Positions 9,851 through 13,576 of a DNA stretch of 13,576 bases are shown here, piece after piece. Both the position numbers and the translations under genes were made by a program. Source of the DNA: an uncultured Caldilinea sp. (GTDB lineage: Bacteria > Chloroflexota > Anaerolineae > Caldilineales > Caldilineaceae); contig CALFWA010000069.1 of assembly GCA_937928035.1 (NCBI GenBank), positions 1 to 13,576 on the forward strand, read 5' to 3'. The first letter of the stretch is position 1; each line of letters begins with the position of its first letter. The notes under the pieces are model-generated. The model was not told the DNA's origin and ran no database searches. It saw nothing but the letters and a program-made list of their open reading frames with translations.

Positions 9851-11194
9851 TCACCGCACGCCGTACAACCATTCCTGAATCAACCCGAGCGCAAATGCGA
9901 GAACGGCCGGCGCCGAACCGATCCACAGCGCCTGGGGGTCCAGACCGCCGAAGACGCAGACAACGGCCCAAAGGATTGCAAGCATCGTCCCGAATAGGCT
10001 TCCAAGAAGCGGCAAGATCAGGCCGCGCAATCCATATTTGCGGTCAAAATACCCATATTCCTTCGCTGCATGACGTTGCATATTATACAAAGCGCCGATC
10101 GCTGCGCCCAGAGCGCCGGCAAAGGCGGCGGCGATCCACATTGGGATGAACTGCACCCAGACCGATTCCTCGCTCCGCCAAAATAGCGTCTCCAGCAGCG
10201 CCAGCAGGTCGGGTTGCAGCCAGTAGCGTGCGATCAAGACGGCGACCGCCAACGCCGCCCATCCGCTCAGATAAATTGTCAGTCGCCGACGATACAGCGC
10301 CGAGTCGTTCTGCATCTGGCGCGTGCGCTGGACGATTCGCCTGACCTGTTGCAGATAATAATCGACTTCGGCGGTGCGCGAAGGTTCTTCCTGGAGAATA
10401 TGTTGCGCCTTCTGGAGAAGATGTCGGCTGCGCTGGGCGGCTTCGTGGCCCGCCGGCAGCGCCGCAGAGATCTCTGCGAGCAGCGCCTGAATTTCCTGTT
10501 GCGCTTTCTCGACGTCCGTCTCCAGCTCCCGCGGCAATAGCAACGAACGCGCCCCCAAACGCCCGCCCACCGTCATTGTGCTTGCCAGCGAGGTGGATTG
10601 TCGTCGCACCGGGCTGGCGGATGCGGCCGTCCGCATCGCCCCGTTGAGGGAGGTCGTCGCTTCCTCGGCGGAGGCCTGTCTGGAGCTTTGCGCATACCGC
10701 TGCTCCGCAGGGATCAACGTCGGCTGCTGCACAGGTCTGGCGACGCCTGCATCTTCGAACCACTGCCTATCTATATCTTTCTCCACATCTCTGGGGCTCG
10801 TCGAAGATGAGGAAAAGGAAGACGCAGCCTCCAAACGATGCACGGCGAGAAGATCCTCTGGCATCAAATCGCGCTGCGTCAAATCCCGCTTTGATCGATC
10901 TAAGCCGGCGGAGCGCTTTAGCGCGTCGGCGGAAACGCTGTTGTCTGCGGCGTCGATGGCCGATGAAGAGGTTTCATTTTCGATAAAGCCGTTGTTCTCC
11001 AGGGAGCCATCGTTCCCCGCCCAACCTGCGTCTCCGAAGTCGAGGCCGCCGAGCAACATTTCATCCAACAAGGCCTCGGCGCGACGAAGCAACGCTTCAC
11101 TGCCTTCGTCGAGAGGAGTGCGCATCGATAGACGTCGAAAATTTTTGCCCGATGGGTCGAGAATCGGAATATCCGTTCTGCTCAAAAACTTCAT
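9851..11194 (-). CDS. Four-pass membrane protein with long disordered N-terminal region, unknown function
   Basis: The 447-residue product (from ATG 11192-11194) has three parts. Residues 1-215 are Ser/Ala/Glu/Asp-rich and look disordered. Residues 222-300 are helical and charged with heptad-like leucines (coiled-coil candidate). Residues 305-445 hold four predicted membrane helices: about 305-326, 348-371, 391-417 and 423-445, with a basic tail at the very end (EWLYGVR). I recognise no family or catalytic motif. A scaffold or sensor role in the membrane is possible but unproven. The start is uncertain: GAGGAG abuts the ATG with no spacer, whereas the same site lies 9 nt before an in-frame TTG at 11183-11185, which may be the true start; a TTG at 11219-11221 is also in frame. 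The stop is 24 nt before priA, so the pair likely forms an operon led by the promoter at 11266-11295. Confidence 0.8.
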   Translation of the reverse strand: MKFLSRTDIPILDPSGKNFRRLSMRTPLDEGSEALLRRAEALLDEMLLGGLDFGDAGWAGNDGSLENNGFIENETSSSAIDAADNSVSADALKRSAGLDRSKRDLTQRDLMPEDLLAVHRLEAASSFSSSSTSPRDVEKDIDRQWFEDAGVARPVQQPTLIPAEQRYAQSSRQASAEEATTSLNGAMRTAASASPVRRQSTSLASTMTVGGRLGARSLLLPRELETDVEKAQQEIQALLAEISAALPAGHEAAQRSRHLLQKAQHILQEEPSRTAEVDYYLQQVRRIVQRTRQMQNDSALYRRRLTIYLSGWAALAVAVLIARYWLQPDLLALLETLFWRSEESVWVQFIPMWIAAAFAGALGAAIGALYNMQRHAAKEYGYFDRKYGLRGLILPLLGSLFGTMLAILWAVVCVFGGLDPQALWIGSAPAVLAFALGLIQEWLYGVR

Positions 11195-11219
11195 CTCCTC
11201 TGTCCGGTTGGACGCCTCC

Positions 11220-11261
11220 AACCCTTAGCAACCAACATCTCTAACCCTTAGCAACCAACAT
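11220..11261. repeat. 19-bp perfect direct repeat, 23-bp period
   Basis: AACCCTTAGCAACCAACAT occurs at 11220-11238 and again at 11243-11261, separated by CTCT. The preceding bases are also similar (CTCC and CTCT), so the unit is 23 bp. The copies lie at the start of the membrane-protein gene and its predicted 5' leader. It could be a recent tandem duplication or a two-site operator. Confidence 0.9.
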
Positions 11262-11265
11262 AAAG

Positions 11266-11295
11266 ATAGTACCATGCAATCGATCTGCTTGCCAA
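11266..11295 (-). promoter_or_regulatory. Predicted promoter for the membrane-protein gene and priA
   Basis: Minus-strand TTGGCA (11290-11295, 5/6) and TACTAT (11266-11271, 4/6) have an 18-nt spacer, and TGG precedes the -10 as an extended element. Start would be near 11259, inside the second copy of the 19-bp repeat. Confidence 0.5.
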
Positions 11296-11458
11296 TACAA
11301 AAGCAAATTTTTACCAAACGAAATCTCGGACCATTCGACAACAAAGCATCGGCGATTGGGCTTCACTCGATTCGCGTCGGGGCGCAAATAGCGAAGCCGC
11401 GCAGTTGAACCCGACAATCGATAGCGCGGATTGAGCAAACAAGCGGCCTTGATGGTGA

Positions 11459-11534
11459 GTGCGGCTCTCAGCCGCACACTCTCGATGCCCCGCAAAGTTT
11501 GGGAAATTCGAGGAAGTGCAGCTGCGAGCTGCAC
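11459..11534. repeat. Pair of matching 8-bp hairpins in the divergent intergenic region
   Basis: GTGCGGCT-ctc-AGCCGCAC (11459-11477) and GTGCAGCT-gcg-AGCTGCAC (11516-11534) are perfect 8-bp stems with 3-nt loops and share the pattern GTGCrGCT-nnn-AGCyGCAC. They are 38 nt apart. No coding frame around them is convincing. The pairing of two like palindromes is typical of REP/REPIN or small non-autonomous repeats, but one occurrence in a window cannot prove a family. Confidence 0.7.
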
Positions 11535-11677
11535 CACCGGGGCGCCAGAGAAATCATGTGTAAAATTCCATCCAGCATTCAGGAAGCCGGATCTCCGGAA
11601 GATTGTATCCTATGAAAGATTTCATCTCACTGCACAACTCCGCCACAAAATTGAAACGTCGAAACTCTACAGCGGAT

Positions 11678-11707
11678 TTGACAGCGCCAAAAGTCGGCGC
11701 GTATAAT
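11678..11707 (+). promoter_or_regulatory. Consensus promoter for rpmH-rnpA-yidD-yidC
   Basis: TTGACA (11678-11683) and TATAAT (11702-11707) are both perfect, with an 18-nt spacer. The spacer contains the dyad GCGCC-aaaagtc-GGCGC (11684-11700), which could be an operator. Start would be near 11714, giving a 285-nt rpmH leader. Confidence 0.8.
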
Positions 11708-11714
11708 GCCGTTT

Positions 11715-11999
11715 TGACGCAAACGCAAGTGAGTGGACGGAGAATGCTCAATGCGTCTGGAAGCGGCCATCCATTCGCTTATGCGTTGGCCGGGAAGATC
11801 TGTTTCTGTGACTGATTACTCAACTTGACAGTTCGCAAAAATGCTCGGGCGCCAATGGCAAAACCGAGTTTGAGTAGAAAACGAGTTTGAACAAAAGCAT
11901 CGAATAGATAGTCCTGTCTCTGCGCTGGCCGGCGACCATCTGATCGAATGCTTCCATCGACTTGAGACAGGATGACTTGAAACAGGAGTAGATAAAAAA
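11715..11999 (+). other. Structured rpmH leader, no gene
   Basis: No reading frame fits. CGGCCA (11764-11769) pairs with TGGCCG (11787-11792) over an inner CGC/GCG. TCCTGTCTC (11912-11920) pairs perfectly with GAGACAGGA (11964-11972), a 9-bp stem closing 43 nt that ends 12 nt before the rpmH Shine-Dalgarno. CGAGTTTGA is duplicated at 11865-11873 and 11882-11890. No T-run follows any of these. Confidence 0.5.
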
Positions 12000-12164
<165 letters not shown>

Positions 12165-12246
12165 TTTTAAGCCAGGATAGCCTGACTTTGGCTGCAGGTG
12201 AGAAACACAATGTCTTCCTCGCGGTCGCCAGGCAAGACTGCACACC

Positions 12247-12657
12247 GTGAAACGACGCTATCGAATCCGCAGCAACGAGCGTTTTCAGGAGGTTCGGCGC
12301 CTCGGTCGCTCGTACGTCAATCATCTGCTTGTGCTGTGCGCATTGCCCAACGACCTGCCTTACAGCCGGTTTGGATTTGCCGTCAACAGCCGCATTGGAA
12401 GGGCTGTGCAACGAAACCGCATCAAGCGACGTCTGCGCGAGATCATGCGCTTGCAACAGCACCGCATCCAACCGGGGTGGGACATTGTCTTGATTGCAAG
12501 GCAACCGATCCGCAGCGCGGACTATCACGAAATGGAAGCCGCCTGCGCCCGCCTGTTGGGGCGGGCGCAACTATTCCAGGCGGATGCCGCCCATTCGTTG
12601 GCTGTGGCTGAAGCGTCAGAGCAAGTTTCGGAGAGCGATGCTGAACACAACGCTTGA
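12247..12657 (+). CDS. rnpA: Ribonuclease P protein component
   Basis: RnpA binds the catalytic RNase P RNA and the pre-tRNA leader so that the 5' ends of tRNAs are trimmed. The GTG at 12247 begins MKRRYRIRSNERFQEVRRLGRS, the standard N-terminus. The RNA-binding signature is present at residues 41-64 (RFGFAVNSRIGRAVQRNRIKRRLR), including the RNR motif at 56-58. The length, 136 residues, is a little over the norm because of an acidic/alanine-rich tail after about residue 110 (VAEASEQVSESDAEHNA). The ribosome site is weak. The stop TGA overlaps a TTG (12654-12656) that could open yidD, and the position between rpmH and yidD is the conserved order. Confidence 0.96.
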   Translation: MKRRYRIRSNERFQEVRRLGRSYVNHLLVLCALPNDLPYSRFGFAVNSRIGRAVQRNRIKRRLREIMRLQQHRIQPGWDIVLIARQPIRSADYHEMEAACARLLGRAQLFQADAAHSLAVAEASEQVSESDAEHNA

Positions 12658-12683
12658 GTTCAAACAAGTCCAGTAGAATCAAG

Positions 12684-12893
12684 ATGCGGCAACTGACGCT
12701 TGCGCTCATTCGCTTCTATCAAAAGTTCATCTCTCCGCTTTTGGGCAGCAACTGCCGATTCTATCCGACTTGCTCTTCGTACACCTATCAAGCCATTGAA
12801 AAATATGGCGTCGCCAAAGGCAGTTGGATGGGAATGAAACGCATTCTGCGTTGCCATCCATGGAACCCGGGCGGGTATGATCCGGTTCCCTGA
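12684..12893 (+). CDS. yidD: Membrane protein insertion efficiency factor YidD
   Basis: YidD is a small peripheral membrane protein that helps YidC insert proteins. The 69 residues from ATG 12684 give MRQLTLALIRFYQKFISPLL, then the conserved cysteine-containing block NCRFYPTCSSYTYQAIEKYG and RILRCHPWNPGGYDPVP at the C-terminus, matching the family end to end. An in-frame TTG at 12654 would overlap the rnpA stop and add MSSNKSSRIK; the ATG fits family length better, although neither has a strong ribosome site. It lies 26 nt after rnpA and 35 nt before yidC in the usual order, so translational coupling is likely. Confidence 0.95.
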   Translation: MRQLTLALIRFYQKFISPLLGSNCRFYPTCSSYTYQAIEKYGVAKGSWMGMKRILRCHPWNPGGYDPVP

Positions 12894-12928
12894 GGCCGGG
12901 AGGAAAAACCCGCATAAGGAGAAACCTC

Positions 12929-13576
12929 GTGAAGTCAAAACACTGGATTGTCCTTGCCATTCTGCTGTTGATTCCACTCGTCTTGGCGGGGTGCGGCGTC
13001 CCTTATGAAGGCGTGGACGTCACCACCACGCCGCCGGAGGGCTTCTGGCAAACCTTCGTCGTCTGGCCGCTCGCCAATATTTTGATCGGGCTGGACTCCA
13101 TGCTTGAAGGGATGGGCGTGCCCTACAGCTGGGGCTGGTCCATCATTCTTTTCACACTGATCATCAAGATTGTCACCTTTCCGCTCAATCTGAGCCAGAT
13201 TCGCGGCATGCAGGCGCAGAAAGAGCTGCAGCCGTTGCTTGCCGAGCTGCAGAAAAAATACGGCAAAGATCGCGAACGCCTGGCGCAGGAGCAGATGAAG
13301 CTGTACAAGGAGGCGGGCGTCAATCCGCTCAGCGGCTGTCTGCCGCTTTTAATTCAGATGCCGATCCTTTTCGGACTCTACGCCGCCCTGGTGGCTGTCG
13401 GACCGATGCTGGAAAACTCCGGCTTTTTCTGGATCCCGGACCTGAGCTTTCCTAATTTCGCCCTGGGGCTGAGCTGGATCGTCGACCTGTGGTCTGCAGG
13501 CGAATACGGTCGCTTGCTCGCCTACTTCGTCCTGCCGGTTCTCCTGGTCGTTTCGCAGATTTTTATGCAGAAATGG
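12929..13576 (+). CDS. yidC: Membrane protein insertase YidC/Oxa1 family (N-terminal 216 codons)
   Basis: YidC inserts and folds membrane proteins, alone or with SecYEG. GTG at 12929 follows AAGGAG by 8 nt, and the frame stays open for 216 codons to the window end. The N-terminus is a lipoprotein-type signal with lipobox LAGC and lipid cysteine 22, as in Bacillus SpoIIIJ-type YidC. Residues 66-92 form the first core helix, with R92 (in SQIRGMQ) at the place of the groove arginine. A charged coiled-coil loop (93-130) is followed by the signature NPLSGCLPLLIQMPILFG (132-149) and then further membrane helices at about 165-215. The large periplasmic domain found in Gram-negative YidC is absent. 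It is the last visible gene of the rpmH cluster; its stop lies outside the window. Confidence 0.96.
   Translation, partial: MKSKHWIVLAILLLIPLVLAGCGVPYEGVDVTTTPPEGFWQTFVVWPLANILIGLDSMLEGMGVPYSWGWSIILFTLIIKIVTFPLNLSQIRGMQAQKELQPLLAELQKKYGKDRERLAQEQMKLYKEAGVNPLSGCLPLLIQMPILFGLYAALVAVGPMLENSGFFWIPDLSFPNFALGLSWIVDLWSAGEYGRLLAYFVLPVLLVVSQIFMQKW

Noticed and set aside
10578..11228. Plus-strand open frame of 216 codons
   Set aside because: Antisense to the membrane-protein gene; Ser/Arg-rich translation mirrors the low-complexity region of that gene.
11241..11537. Minus-strand frame of 98 codons in the divergent region
   Set aside because: It translates straight through both palindromes and the promoter at 11266-11295, ends inside the 19-bp repeat, has no ribosome site and resembles no protein I know. 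A degraded repeat or gene remnant cannot be excluded.
11603..11815. Plus-strand frame of 70 codons upstream of rpmH
   Set aside because: It spans the consensus promoter at 11678-11707 and lacks a ribosome site.
11195..11999. Replication origin with DnaA-box cluster
   Set aside because: Scanning both strands for TTATnCACA gave only one imperfect match, no cluster and no clear AT-rich unwinding tract, so no origin feature is annotated.
12198..12611. Plus-strand frame of 137 codons overlapping rnpA
   Set aside because: Out of frame with rnpA, whose RNR signature fixes the correct frame.
12870..12925. Hairpin CGGG-aggaaaaa-CCCG between yidD and yidC as a terminator
   Set aside because: Only a 4-bp stem and no T-run; it lies where yidD and yidC are normally cotranscribed.

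Overview
The window is ordinary bacterial chromosome carrying core translation, replication and membrane-insertion genes. No phage, transposase, CRISPR array, rRNA or tRNA is visible. The reading of EF-Tu, EF-G, S7, S12, PriA, L34, RnpA, YidD and a YidC with a lipoprotein signal, plus a GGHRRF-type helix-turn-helix protein, would suit a Chloroflexota-type organism (Anaerolineae/Caldilineae-like). That placement is inference from overall feel and was not tested by any search.

Layout: everything from 1 to about 11.2 kb reads leftward (minus strand) and everything from 12.0 kb reads rightward. Left block, in transcription order: a str gene cluster rpsL (S12) - rpsG (S7) - fusA (EF-G) - tuf (only the first 12 codons are inside the window). 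Upstream of it lie a fold-type III PLP enzyme of the D-threonine aldolase/D-serine dehydratase type, a small lipoprotein, a MerR/BldC-like DNA-binding protein, the primosomal helicase gene priA, and a four-pass membrane protein of unknown function 24 nt upstream of priA. Right block: rpmH (L34) - rnpA (RNase P protein) - yidD - yidC (truncated by the window end), a classic cluster that in many bacteria sits near the replication origin.

The genes are conventional; the unusual material is between them. The str genes are not tightly packed: the junctions are 188, 228 and 362 nt long, and each holds a terminator-like or larger RNA structure plus a promoter-like sequence. The tuf leader has a strong hairpin followed by a T-run, and the rpsG-fusA spacer can fold into a long closed structure. 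The 805-nt divergent region between the membrane-protein gene and rpmH carries a 23-bp tandem repeat, two matching 8-bp-stem hairpins, a near-perfect sigma-70 promoter (TTGACA-18-TATAAT) with a dyad in its spacer, and a structured 285-nt rpmH leader. These regulatory readings come from the sequence by eye and are not experimentally supported.

Functionally, the window makes ribosomal proteins and elongation factors (str cluster, L34), matures tRNA (RnpA), inserts membrane proteins (YidD/YidC) and restarts stalled replication (PriA). The PLP enzyme, lipoprotein and HTH protein look like independent single-gene units.
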